Source of the DNA: Vibrio tapetis subsp. quintayensis
GTDB taxonomy: Bacteria; Pseudomonadota; Gammaproteobacteria; Enterobacterales; Vibrionaceae
DNA: 64,000 nt
Reading direction: 5' to 3'
Assembly (NCBI RefSeq): GCF_030409945.1
Contig: NZ_JAUFQV010000039.1
Coordinates: forward strand, 62,001 to 126,000
Numbering within the stretch: the stretch's first letter is position 1; each line of letters begins with the position of its first letter. Shown here piece by piece: positions 1-6,868 of this stretch. Both the position numbers and the translations under genes were made by a program. The notes below the pieces were generated by a model that was given only the letters and a program-made list of their open reading frames with translations, searched no databases and was not told where the DNA came from.

Positions 1-3
1 AGC

Positions 4-27
4 GGCTCCCGCTCATTGCGGAAAACC
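4..27 (-). ncRNA. Flagellin-type leader hairpin at the window edge (partial leader)
   Basis: On the minus strand the arms GGTTTTCCGC and GCGGGAGCC can pair around an AATGA loop with one bulged T and two G-T pairs. The 5' arm matches the leader hairpins of three flagellin genes further right, and a sigma28 promoter lies at the same place upstream. The gene it serves lies left of the window. It could be another flagellin or a flaG-type gene; the sequence shown does not decide. Confidence 0.6.
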
Positions 28-57
28 AAGTTGCTGTGTTTGTCTTCGTTAATTAAT

Positions 58-84
58 TTAACGGCTCACAACGGTTTTTCTTTA
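58..84 (-). promoter_or_regulatory. Sigma28 (FliA) promoter for the gene left of the window
   Basis: The minus strand reads TAAAG, 14 bases, GCCGTTAA. This matches the FliA consensus and has the same spacer as the other flagellin promoters in this window. It should drive the leader at 4-27 and a leftward flagellar gene beyond the edge. Confidence 0.75.
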
Positions 85-174
85 ATGAAAATACTACTTT
101 TTTAGGCAAAATAACGCCCTAACAACAAAAGTGTTAGCCAAGGCTTATTTAAACAAGTTAATTACAACAATAAC

Positions 175-201
175 TCAAGATTACTGACACATTGCCGATG
201 A
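175..201 (+). promoter_or_regulatory. Weak sigma28-like promoter, antisense to the flagellin genes
   Basis: The plus strand reads TCAAG, 14 bases, GCCGATGA: one mismatch in the -35 box and one near the end of the -10 box relative to two much better copies at 2984 and 4409. It lies in the equivalent position, beyond the 3' end of a flagellin gene and pointing into it. Taken alone it would be marginal; the shared position and spacer are what support it. Confidence 0.35.
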
Positions 202-232
202 GTTTTGTCTTTAACTATTTCGTCATACGATC

Positions 233-258
233 AGAAAAACTCACCCATAATGGTGAGT
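233..258 (-). terminator. Terminator of the first flagellin gene
   Basis: Seven-base arms ACTCACC and GGTGAGT enclose a six-base loop and are followed on the minus strand by a run of T. It lies 15 bases past the stop codon of the leftward flagellin gene. Confidence 0.8.
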
Positions 259-273
259 CAGACTGATTTATCG

Positions 274-1407
274 TTAACCTAGCAGGCTCATTGCTGCATT
301 AGGGGCTTGCTTCGCTTGCGCCAAAATAGACGTCGACGCTTGTTGTAGAATTTGAGATTTCGTCATCGATGTGGTTTCTGATGCAAAATCGGTATCTTTG
401 ATACGACTCTTAGATGCATTCACGTTTTCATTAATGTTATCTAAGTTACTGATTGCGTGATCGAAACGGTTTTGGAAAGCACCCAGTTCTGCACGGTGGC
501 TGTCTACGTATTTTAGTGCCGCATCAACGATGGCGACCGACTCTTGTGCTCCACCAACAGACGTAACATCAATGGTGTCGACAGTAACGTTACCGCTCTT
601 TGCCAGGCCTAAGTCTGAAGATAGCGAACCGGTAAACTCTACGTCGCCGGCCACTTTGTTATTGCCCGCAAAAACTTGCAGTTTACCTTCTTCATTTACT
701 GACGCTTTTACCATGTCAGTTTGACCGTTAATGTAAGTTGCTAGCTCTTCTACGTCATCGCCTTCTTTGGCCGTAATAGAGAAAGTTTGCTCGACACCTG
801 TGTTGTCTGTCAGCTTAACGTCCAGTTGGTTTTTACCTGTTTCAACGGTCCAATCTTTGTCTTTTGCATTAGCGGCTTGATAGCTTGTGCCGCCCATTTT
901 AGAGTTATCACTGCGCATATCTTTCAAGCTAAGCATAACTGCCTCACCATTATCTGCGCCGATTTGGAACGAAGCAGTGCCAAACGTGCCGTTAAGTAGC
1001 TTGTTACCACCAAAAGATGTCGTTTCAGCAATTCGATTTAATTCATCGTTCAGTGCCGTTACTTCTTCTTGTATTGCCGTACGCTCTGATTTGGAGTTTG
1101 AACCATTTGATGATTGCAAAGACAAGTCACGCATACGTTGTAAGATATTCGTTGTTTCATTCATTGCACCTTCAGCCGTCTGTGCAATGGAAATACCATC
1201 GTTGGCATTTCGAACAGCAACATCAAGGCCACGACTTTGAACATTCAAACGATTGGAAATTTGCAGACCGGCCGCATCATCTTTTGCGCTATTGATTTTC
1301 GACCCAGATGACAAACGCTCCATTGAAGTCGTTAGGTCACTTGATGCGTTGTTAAGGTGGCGCTGTGCCGTCATTGCCGATACGTTTGTGTTTACTGTCA
1401 TGCCCAT
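274..1407 (-). CDS. Polar flagellin (copy 1 of 4 in the window)
   Basis: This is a 377-residue filament subunit, exported by the flagellar type III apparatus and polymerised outside the cell. The conserved N-terminal D0/D1 part (MTVNTNVSAM..., SSGSKINSAKDDAAGLQISNR) and C-terminal part (ISNLDNINENVNASKSRIKD, ending AMSLLG) flank a variable centre at about residues 180-290. The start at MGMTVN is chosen because GGAG lies seven bases upstream on the minus strand. The frame stays open 15 codons further, but those overlap the untranslated leader. It differs from copy 3 at only about 17 residues, mostly in the centre. It has its own sigma28 promoter and terminator, so it is probably monocistronic. 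The Vibrio fla letter cannot be assigned from the sequence alone. Confidence 0.97.
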   Translation of the reverse strand: MGMTVNTNVSAMTAQRHLNNASSDLTTSMERLSSGSKINSAKDDAAGLQISNRLNVQSRGLDVAVRNANDGISIAQTAEGAMNETTNILQRMRDLSLQSSNGSNSKSERTAIQEEVTALNDELNRIAETTSFGGNKLLNGTFGTASFQIGADNGEAVMLSLKDMRSDNSKMGGTSYQAANAKDKDWTVETGKNQLDVKLTDNTGVEQTFSITAKEGDDVEELATYINGQTDMVKASVNEEGKLQVFAGNNKVAGDVEFTGSLSSDLGLAKSGNVTVDTIDVTSVGGAQESVAIVDAALKYVDSHRAELGAFQNRFDHAISNLDNINENVNASKSRIKDTDFASETTSMTKSQILQQASTSILAQAKQAPNAAMSLLG

Positions 1408-1437
1408 TGTATTGCTCCAATTGATTTTCTGTGTTGC

Positions 1438-1460
1438 GCTTTCCGCCGTCACGGAAAACC
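1438..1460 (-). ncRNA. Flagellin leader hairpin, copy 1
   Basis: In the RNA, GGTTTTCCG pairs with CGGAAAGC around TGACGG, about 30 bases before the start codon. It is the counterpart of hairpins at 2813-2835 and 4253-4275. The stretch from here to the start also keeps the block AAAATCAATTGGAG in all three genes, which includes the ribosome binding site. Confidence 0.65.
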
Positions 1461-1490
1461 AAGTAGTTGTGTCTCTCTCAGTTACTTAAT

Positions 1491-1517
1491 TTAACGGCAC
1501 CACTTTCTAGATCTTTA
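1491..1517 (-). promoter_or_regulatory. Sigma28 promoter of flagellin copy 1
   Basis: The minus strand reads TAAAG, 14 bases, GCCGTTAA. The predicted start near 1484 gives a leader of about 77 bases that contains the conserved hairpin. Confidence 0.85.
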
Positions 1518-1589
1518 GTACTTTTATGCAAAAAAGTTAACTTTTTAATTAGAGCATCAATTTATGCTAGTTTATTAGGCCCTATACGT

Positions 1590-1617
1590 AAAAAAGGGAC
1601 GCATAAGCATCCCTTTT
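1590..1617 (-). terminator. Terminator of flagellin copy 2
   Basis: On the minus strand GGGATGC pairs with GCGTCCC around a four-base loop and is followed by six T. It lies 30 bases beyond the stop codon of copy 2. Confidence 0.8.
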
Positions 1618-1646
1618 TGAAACTTTAACAATTAGCTCAGTAGGTT

Positions 1647-2780
1647 TTATCCTAATAGACTCATTGCTGCATTTGGTGCTTGTTTCGCTTGCGCCAAAAT
1701 TGACGTTGATGCTTGTTGTAGAATTTGTGATTTCGTCATTGAGGTTGTCTCAGAAGCAAAGTCGGTATCTTTGATTCGGCTCTTAGAGGCATTCACATTC
1801 TCGTTAATGTTATCTAAGTTGCTTATCGCATGGTCGAACCTGTTTTGGAATGCACCCAATTCTGCTCGGTGACTATCTACATACTTAAGTGCCGCATCAA
1901 CAATCGCAACCGACTCTTGAGCACCTGCAACACTTGTTACATCAATAGTATCGACGGTAACGCTTTTCGCAGCTCCGATACTCAGGTCTCCAGCCAAAGC
2001 GCCACCAAAGGTCACGTCACCCGTGACTTTGTTATTGCCAGCAAAGACTTGTAGTGCACCATCATCGCCAACAGACGCTTTCACAAGATCGGTCTGACCG
2101 TTAATGTAAGTGGCAAGTTCCTCTATATCATCTCCGCCTTTGGCGTTGATGGTTAAGTTCTGAGCCGCGCCTGAAGCGTCTGTAAGTGCAATAGTTAAAT
2201 CTGATGCTGCAGGGTCTACCGTCCAATCTTTGTCTTTCGCATTCGCAGCCTGGTAACTTTTACCACCCATCATTTCATTATCAGAGCGCATGTCTTTAAT
2301 GCTTAACATAACGGCTTCACCGTTATCTGCACCGATTTGGAAAGATGAAGTACCGAATGTACCGTTAAGTAAGCGGTTACCACCAAAAGAGGTTGTTTCT
2401 GCAATACGATTCAATTCATCGTTTAATGCCGTTACTTCTTCTTGAATCGCGGTACGCTCAGATTTAGAGTTAGAACCATTCGCTGATTGCAAAGACAAGT
2501 CACGCATACGCTGTAGTATGTTGGTGGTCTCGTTCATTGCGCCTTCAGCGGTTTGTGCCATAGAGATACCATCGTTGGCGTTACGTACTGCTACACCTAA
2601 ACCACGGCTTTGTACGTTCAAGCGGTTAGAAATTTGCAAACCCGCTGCGTCGTCTTTAGCACTGTTGATTTTAGAACCCGAAGACAAACGTTCCATAGAA
2701 GTCGTTAAGTCACTCGATGCGTTATTTAAATGACGCTGTGCTGTCATTGCTGATACGTTTGTGTTTACTGTCATACCCAT
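1647..2780 (-). CDS. Polar flagellin (copy 2 of 4)
   Basis: This 377-residue flagellin has the same conserved ends as copies 1 and 3. Its central surface segment (roughly residues 195-290) is clearly different: PAASDLTIALTDASGAAQNL replaces the copy 1/3 type, and SIGAAKSVTVDT replaces GLAKSGNVTVDT. MGMTVN is taken as the start, preceded by GGAGATATCATC on the minus strand. The frame is open for 42 more codons upstream, but these run through the leader hairpin and promoter -10 box and are not likely translated. Own sigma28 promoter and terminator. Confidence 0.97.
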   Translation of the reverse strand: MGMTVNTNVSAMTAQRHLNNASSDLTTSMERLSSGSKINSAKDDAAGLQISNRLNVQSRGLGVAVRNANDGISMAQTAEGAMNETTNILQRMRDLSLQSANGSNSKSERTAIQEEVTALNDELNRIAETTSFGGNRLLNGTFGTSSFQIGADNGEAVMLSIKDMRSDNEMMGGKSYQAANAKDKDWTVDPAASDLTIALTDASGAAQNLTINAKGGDDIEELATYINGQTDLVKASVGDDGALQVFAGNNKVTGDVTFGGALAGDLSIGAAKSVTVDTIDVTSVAGAQESVAIVDAALKYVDSHRAELGAFQNRFDHAISNLDNINENVNASKSRIKDTDFASETTSMTKSQILQQASTSILAQAKQAPNAAMSLLG

Positions 2781-2812
2781 GATGATATCTCCAATTGATT
2801 TTCCGATGTTGC

Positions 2813-2835
2813 GGTTTCCGCCGTCGCGGAAAACC
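2813..2835 (-). ncRNA. Flagellin leader hairpin, copy 2
   Basis: In the RNA, GGTTTTCCGC pairs with GCGGAAACC around the loop GACG, with one bulged T. This is the most complete version of the element. It lies about 33 bases upstream of the start codon. Confidence 0.7.
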
Positions 2836-2865
2836 AAATTGTTGTTGCTCTCTCTGTTACTTAAT

Positions 2866-2892
2866 GTAACGGCGCCCCCTAATAAACCTTTA
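2866..2892 (-). promoter_or_regulatory. Sigma28 promoter of flagellin copy 2
   Basis: The minus strand reads TAAAG, 14 bases, GCCGTTAC, placing the transcript start about 80 bases before the start codon. Confidence 0.85.
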
Positions 2893-2983
2893 ACTAAACG
2901 GGCCACTTTTTTAATAAAAAATACATATTCAAACGGTTAAATGATCCTCGTCACCCTATTCGTAAAAGTTTGTATTTTTACGC

Positions 2984-3010
2984 TAAAGTTCCGTAATAAA
3001 GCGCCGATAC
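2984..3010 (+). promoter_or_regulatory. Sigma28 promoter pointing against the flagellin genes
   Basis: The plus strand reads TAAAG, 14 bases, GCCGATAC, a near-perfect FliA promoter with the same spacer as the sense promoters here. Every gene around it runs the other way. A transcript would start near 3017, cross the terminator hairpin of copy 3 (its T-run is on the other strand) and read antisense into the 3' end of copy 3 from 3088. No open frame with a ribosome binding site follows it. Confidence 0.7.
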
Positions 3011-3023
3011 CTTTTCTTCGTTC

Positions 3024-3051
3024 AAAAAAAAGAGCCCAAATAAGGCTCTTT
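3024..3051 (-). terminator. Terminator of flagellin copy 3
   Basis: On the minus strand AAAGAGCC pairs with GGCTCTTT around a seven-base loop, followed by a run of T. On the plus strand the sequence after the stem is only TCTC, so termination that way should be weaker. Confidence 0.85.
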
Positions 3052-3087
3052 CTCTATTCAACACTTTATCTTTATAAGGCGTTATAT

Positions 3088-4221
3088 CTAGCCTAACAAG
3101 CTCATGGCAGCATTCGGTGCTTGCTTCGCTTGAGCCAAAATAGAAGTAGACGCTTGTTGTAAAATCTGAGACTTAGTCATAGACGTCGTTTCTTTAGCAA
3201 AGTCAGTATCTTTAATGCGGCTCTTAGAGGCATTCACATTCTCATTAATGTTATCTAAGTTGCTGATAGCATGTTCGAAACGGTTTTGGAACGCGCCTAA
3301 TTCAGCACGGTGGCTATCGACATACTTAAGTGCGGCATCAACGATAGCTACGGACTCTTGTGCTCCACCAACAGAAGTTACATCAATGCTATCAACCGTT
3401 ACATCACCACTTTTTGCCAGGCCTAGATCTGACGTCAGTGAACCACTGAACTCTACATCGCCCGCAACTTTGTTGTTACCAGCAAATACTTGTAGCTTGC
3501 CCTCTTCATTTACTGACGCTTTTACCATGTCAGTTTGACCATTGATGTACGTTGCTAATTCTTCTACATCATCGCCTTCTTTAGCAGTGATAGAAAACGT
3601 CTGCTCGACACCCGCGTTGTCTGTCAGCTTAACATCCAATTGGTTCTTGCCAGCTTCGACTGTCCAGTCTTTGTCTTTTGCATTTGCTGCCTGGTAGCTA
3701 GAGCCACCCATTTGATCGTTATCACTGCGCATGTCTTTTAACGTTAGCATGACTGCTTCACCGTTATCTGCACCAATTTGGAATGACGCGGTGCCGTATG
3801 TGCCGTTAAGAAGTTTATTGCCACCGAACGAGGTGGTTTCTGCAATTCGGTTTAATTCATCATTAAGTGCAGTGACTTCTTCTTGAATCGCCACACGCTC
3901 TGATTTAGAGTTCGAGCCGTTTGATGATTGCAATGAAAGATCACGCATACGCTGTAGAATGTTCGTCGTTTCATTCATTGCACCTTCAGCAGTTTGTGCA
4001 ATTGAAATACCATCGTTGGCGTTACGTACAGCAACATCAAGGCCACGGCTTTGAACATTTAAGCGGTTAGAGATTTGCAGGCCAGCTGCATCATCTTTTG
4101 CACTGTTGATTTTTGAGCCAGATGACAGTCTTTCCATTGATGTCGTTAAATCATTCGATGCGTTGTTAAGGTGACGCTGCGCGGTCATCGCTGATACGTT
4201 GGTGTTTACTGTCATGCCCAT
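3088..4221 (-). CDS. Polar flagellin (copy 3 of 4)
   Basis: This 377-residue flagellin is nearly identical to copy 1 (differences such as NASND, NGTYGTASF, DNDQMGGSS, FAKETTSM). Conserved D0/D1 ends, variable centre, C-terminal AMSLLG. The start at MGMTVN has GGAG upstream on the minus strand. Its 3' end faces the antisense sigma28 promoter at 2984. It has its own sigma28 promoter at 4302 and terminator at 3024. Confidence 0.97.
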   Translation of the reverse strand: MGMTVNTNVSAMTAQRHLNNASNDLTTSMERLSSGSKINSAKDDAAGLQISNRLNVQSRGLDVAVRNANDGISIAQTAEGAMNETTNILQRMRDLSLQSSNGSNSKSERVAIQEEVTALNDELNRIAETTSFGGNKLLNGTYGTASFQIGADNGEAVMLTLKDMRSDNDQMGGSSYQAANAKDKDWTVEAGKNQLDVKLTDNAGVEQTFSITAKEGDDVEELATYINGQTDMVKASVNEEGKLQVFAGNNKVAGDVEFSGSLTSDLGLAKSGDVTVDSIDVTSVGGAQESVAIVDAALKYVDSHRAELGAFQNRFEHAISNLDNINENVNASKSRIKDTDFAKETTSMTKSQILQQASTSILAQAKQAPNAAMSLLG

Positions 4222-4252
4222 GATGAATTCTCCAATTGATTTTTCGTACTGC

Positions 4253-4275
4253 GGCTTTCGCCGTCGCGAAAAACC
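4253..4275 (-). ncRNA. Flagellin leader hairpin, copy 3 (compensated stem)
   Basis: In the RNA, GGTTTTTCGC pairs with GCGAAAGCC around GACG. Relative to copy 2, a C-G pair in the upper stem has become T-A, with both sides changed, which supports a selected RNA fold rather than a conserved DNA site. Confidence 0.68.
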
Positions 4276-4301
4276 AAGTTGATTTATTTAAGTTATTCTT
4301 A

Positions 4302-4328
4302 GTAACGACACCAATTCCAATTCCTTTA
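4302..4328 (-). promoter_or_regulatory. Sigma28 promoter of flagellin copy 3
   Basis: The minus strand reads TAAAG, 14 bases, GTCGTTAC. The second -10 base differs from the other copies; spacing and position are the same. Confidence 0.75.
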
Positions 4329-4408
4329 GCCATTATCCTAAATAAATTCACTTTAGTGGCTTAAGTGGCCATTTTTTCACCAAGTGGTTATTTTTCGACA
4401 TTTTCCGC

Positions 4409-4435
4409 TAAAGTGTTTTAACTCACCGCCGATAC
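4409..4435 (+). promoter_or_regulatory. Second sigma28 promoter pointing against the flagellin genes
   Basis: The plus strand reads TAAAG, 14 bases, GCCGATAC, exactly as at 2984. It lies in the 391-base gap between copies 3 and 4. A transcript would start near 4442, run about 170 bases through an AT-rich stretch, then read antisense into the 3' end of copy 4 at 4613. No clear intrinsic terminator lies before 4613 on this strand. Confidence 0.7.
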
Positions 4436-4612
4436 AGATTTCTTTTTTATCTAGTAAAGCCTTTTAAATAAAGGGATTTTAACCAATAGAAACAAGAAAT
4501 ATGAAATGAAAAATCAATAATTGAGCGGGTTATTATTTGCACATAATAAGCAACAAGATATATATAAATCGTTATTTTAGGTCTTTTGTCTATGAAAATA
4601 GAGAGGAAGGAG
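4436..4612. other. AT-rich gap between flagellin copies 3 and 4
   Basis: Apart from the antisense promoter just left of it I see no gene here. It has a weak hairpin (CCTTT/AAAGG near 4464-4479) and a purine-rich GAGGAAGGAG motif near 4600 that resembles a ribosome binding site but is not followed by a usable start codon. No good terminator for copy 4 is visible. Confidence 0.5.
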
Positions 4613-5746
4613 TTAACCGAGTAACGTAAGGGCCATATTTGGCGTTTGCTTCGCTTGAGCAAGAATACTGGTGCTGACTTGTTGTAGGATTTGCTGCTTG
4701 ATCATATTAACCGACTCTTTGGCAAAATCGGTGTCTTTTATTCGGCTGTTAGAAGCCGCTAGGTTTTCGTTGATGTTATCTAGGTTATTAATGGCATGAT
4801 CAAAACGGTTTTGAAACGCCCCTAACTCTGCTCGATGGCTATCAACAAAACCGAGTGCGCTATCGATGATAGATACGGCACGTTGCGCCCCACCCACATC
4901 GGTTATTTGAATATCATTGACGGTTTCTAGCTTAGGCCCTGACATACTCAGCTCTGCGGCCAGTTCTCCCGAGAAACTCAAGCCGCTGGCGACTTCGTTG
5001 CTGCTCGCAAAAACTTGTAGTTGCCCTTTTTCATTAACCGAAGCAGAGATTTCATCTGTTTGACCATTAATGTACGTGGCTAACTCTTCTATATCATCAC
5101 CAACTTTAGCACTGATATTTAGAGATACGGCCTGGCCATTAGAGTCTGTAAAACCAATATTAAACTGATTGTTACCATCACTGACCGTCCATGACTTGTC
5201 CGCCATGCTTTGAGCTATATAGCTAACCCCGCCCATCGCTAAAGTATCAGAGCGCATGCTCTTAATACCGACCATGACTGATTCACCGGCGCTGGCACCA
5301 ATCTGGAATGATGCATCACCATATGAACCGTTAAGTAACTTTTGGCCGCCAAAAGAAGTCGTTTCTGCTATCCGATTTAACTCGTCATTTAAGGCCGACA
5401 TTTCTTCTTGAAGTGCTGTCCGCTCAGCACTACTGTTTGAGCCGTTTGAAGACTGTAATGACAAATCTCGCATCCGTTGCAGGATATTAGTGGTTTCTTT
5501 CATTGCCCCTTCAGCGGTCTGCATGATGGATATACCATCATTGGCGTTACGTACCGCTACATCCAATCCTCGCATTTGAGTTTCGAGCCGATTCGATATT
5601 TGCAGGCCTGCGGCGTCATCCTTTGCTCCATTAATACGGCTCCCTGAAGCGAGTCGCTCCAAGGATTGGTTCAATGCACTGGTCGCTTGGCCTAAATTTC
5701 TTTGGGCCACCAGAGCTGGAACATTAGTATTAACAGTAACTGCCAT
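4613..5746 (-). CDS. Divergent polar flagellin (copy 4 of 4)
   Basis: This is a 377-residue flagellin, first in transcription order and clearly different from the other three: it starts MAVTVNTNVPALVAQRNLGQ, has LASGSRINGAKDDAAG, and ends QTPNMALTLLG. The end domains remain intact, so it should polymerise. Its leader differs too: a sigma28 promoter at 5800 but no conserved hairpin, and a weaker ribosome binding site (AAGCGAG). In vibrios the multiple flagellins are not equivalent; this may be the specialised or minor one (inference). It resembles the flaF/flaE-type flagellins but I do not assign a letter. Confidence 0.96.
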   Translation of the reverse strand: MAVTVNTNVPALVAQRNLGQATSALNQSLERLASGSRINGAKDDAAGLQISNRLETQMRGLDVAVRNANDGISIMQTAEGAMKETTNILQRMRDLSLQSSNGSNSSAERTALQEEMSALNDELNRIAETTSFGGQKLLNGSYGDASFQIGASAGESVMVGIKSMRSDTLAMGGVSYIAQSMADKSWTVSDGNNQFNIGFTDSNGQAVSLNISAKVGDDIEELATYINGQTDEISASVNEKGQLQVFASSNEVASGLSFSGELAAELSMSGPKLETVNDIQITDVGGAQRAVSIIDSALGFVDSHRAELGAFQNRFDHAINNLDNINENLAASNSRIKDTDFAKESVNMIKQQILQQVSTSILAQAKQTPNMALTLLG

Positions 5747-5799
5747 CGTGCTCGCTTTTTAGTAAATACGGATGTAGTAAAAAAATGGTTATCAGCTTA

Positions 5800-5826
5800 A
5801 TAACGGCTGAGTACTCGAATACTTAA
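5800..5826 (-). promoter_or_regulatory. Sigma28 promoter of flagellin copy 4
   Basis: The minus strand reads TTAAG, 14 bases, GCCGTTAT: one -35 mismatch, same spacer. The leader is about 47 bases and lacks the hairpin of the other three genes. Confidence 0.7.
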
Positions 5827-5837
5827 ATGGAAAACAA

Positions 5838-5869
5838 AAAAAACCTCACTTATATGAAGTGAGGTTTTT
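5838..5869 (-). terminator. Terminator of yfeX
   Basis: Ten-base arms AACCTCACTT and AAGTGAGGTT enclose a five-base loop, with T-runs on both strands. It ends the leftward yfeX transcript and insulates the flagellin promoter just beyond. Confidence 0.85.
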
Positions 5870-5886
5870 AAAATATGAAGCTGATA

Positions 5887-6786
5887 TTAGATCGTGGTGG
5901 CTTCTAGCATCTCAGGAGAAGGCGAAAAGAAATACGCTCCTGTAACCGCTTTGGTAAAGCGCAGTAACTGATCTGACTGTCCATCGGTTACGCCATACAT
6001 GCTTTCCAGCATTGCAGTAAAGTTGTGTACCGTGTTGCAATAAGCGATAAACAACAAGCCATGCTCACCAGACACCGTGCCATAAGGCAAGCTGTGACGC
6101 ACTATTTTCAAGCCCTTGCCGTCTTCTTTAATATCTACACGGCCAACATGGGATGCAGCTGGCACATCATCTAGTTCAATCGAGTCTGGCTTTGTACGGC
6201 CAATGATTTTCTCTTGTGCTTGAACAGACATGTCGTTCCAAGCTGGAAGTGTATGAATGAAACGCTGCACCATTACGTAACTGCCACCAGCGAAAGCGCC
6301 ATCGTTGATGTACGCCACTTCTGCTCGCTGTTCACCTTTTGGGTTTTCAGTTCCGTCAACAAAATCGGTCATATCGCGGCTATCCAAGTAACGGTAACCA
6401 TAAGTTTCATCCACCACGTTTACGTAAGCCTCAACGTTAGTGAGCAGTTTACGTAGTAAGTAAAAGTGCAAATCATGACGATTGGAGTGACAATGCAATA
6501 AAACGTCGACGTCTGTACTTGGTGCGTGAATGTCACCCTCACCTAACTCAGGAAACACGATCAACTCGCATGGCATGGCTTGGTTCGTTTCGGCCCAAAA
6601 ACCATGACTGAATGCTAAGTGTACTTTTAGGTTTGCGTCTGGCTGTTGTTGGTTTAATTCGGCAACTAATGATGGCAACGTTTTCAATTGCTCTAACACC
6701 TGGCTATGCGAAGCCGTGATTTTTAGCTGTACGTACAATGCAAATGGACCGGCATCTGCTGTAATCGCAGACAGTGAATTCGACAT
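5887..6786 (-). CDS. yfeX: DyP-type heme peroxidase, YfeX family
   Basis: This 299-residue protein belongs to the dye-decolorising peroxidases, cytoplasmic heme enzymes that use hydrogen peroxide. Diagnostic elements are the distal Asp motif FVDGTENPKGE (about residues 143-153), the segment ASHVGRVDI with the proximal heme His (about 211-219), and the downstream Arg/Phe region SGEHGLLFIAYCNT. The length equals that of E. coli YfeX. GAGG lies upstream of the ATG. It follows a yfeZ-like gene on the same strand, as in enterics. The physiological substrate is not settled for the family. Confidence 0.93.
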   Translation of the reverse strand: MSNSLSAITADAGPFALYVQLKITASHSQVLEQLKTLPSLVAELNQQQPDANLKVHLAFSHGFWAETNQAMPCELIVFPELGEGDIHAPSTDVDVLLHCHSNRHDLHFYLLRKLLTNVEAYVNVVDETYGYRYLDSRDMTDFVDGTENPKGEQRAEVAYINDGAFAGGSYVMVQRFIHTLPAWNDMSVQAQEKIIGRTKPDSIELDDVPAASHVGRVDIKEDGKGLKIVRHSLPYGTVSGEHGLLFIAYCNTVHNFTAMLESMYGVTDGQSDQLLRFTKAVTGAYFFSPSPEMLEATTI

Positions 6787-6868
6787 AACACCCTCACTTT
6801 TTTAGCGACAATTGAGATATCATCGCCATTTATTATATGTATAGATTCCTGATAATGATGAACTATTA

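Noticed and set aside
530..1489. Several open frames on the plus strand across the first flagellin gene
   Set aside because: They are antisense shadows of the strongly conserved flagellin frame, lack ribosome binding sites and have no recognisable protein features.
1560..1587. A fourth antisense sigma28 site between flagellin copies 1 and 2
   Set aside because: CCCTATAC partly resembles the -10 box but the base pattern 14 bases upstream (TTTAT) does not match TAAAG.
2781..2906. A 42-codon N-terminal extension of flagellin copy 2
   Set aside because: It runs through the leader hairpin and the sigma28 -10 box; the internal ATG has a proper ribosome binding site and matches all other flagellins.
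4166..4351. A small frame across the leader of flagellin copy 3
   Set aside because: It overlaps the promoter, hairpin and start of the flagellin in another frame; the hairpin conservation explains the sequence without coding.
4447..4662. A 71-residue frame in the flagellin 3/4 gap
   Set aside because: It starts inside the end of copy 4 in another frame, is AT-driven, and has no ribosome binding site.
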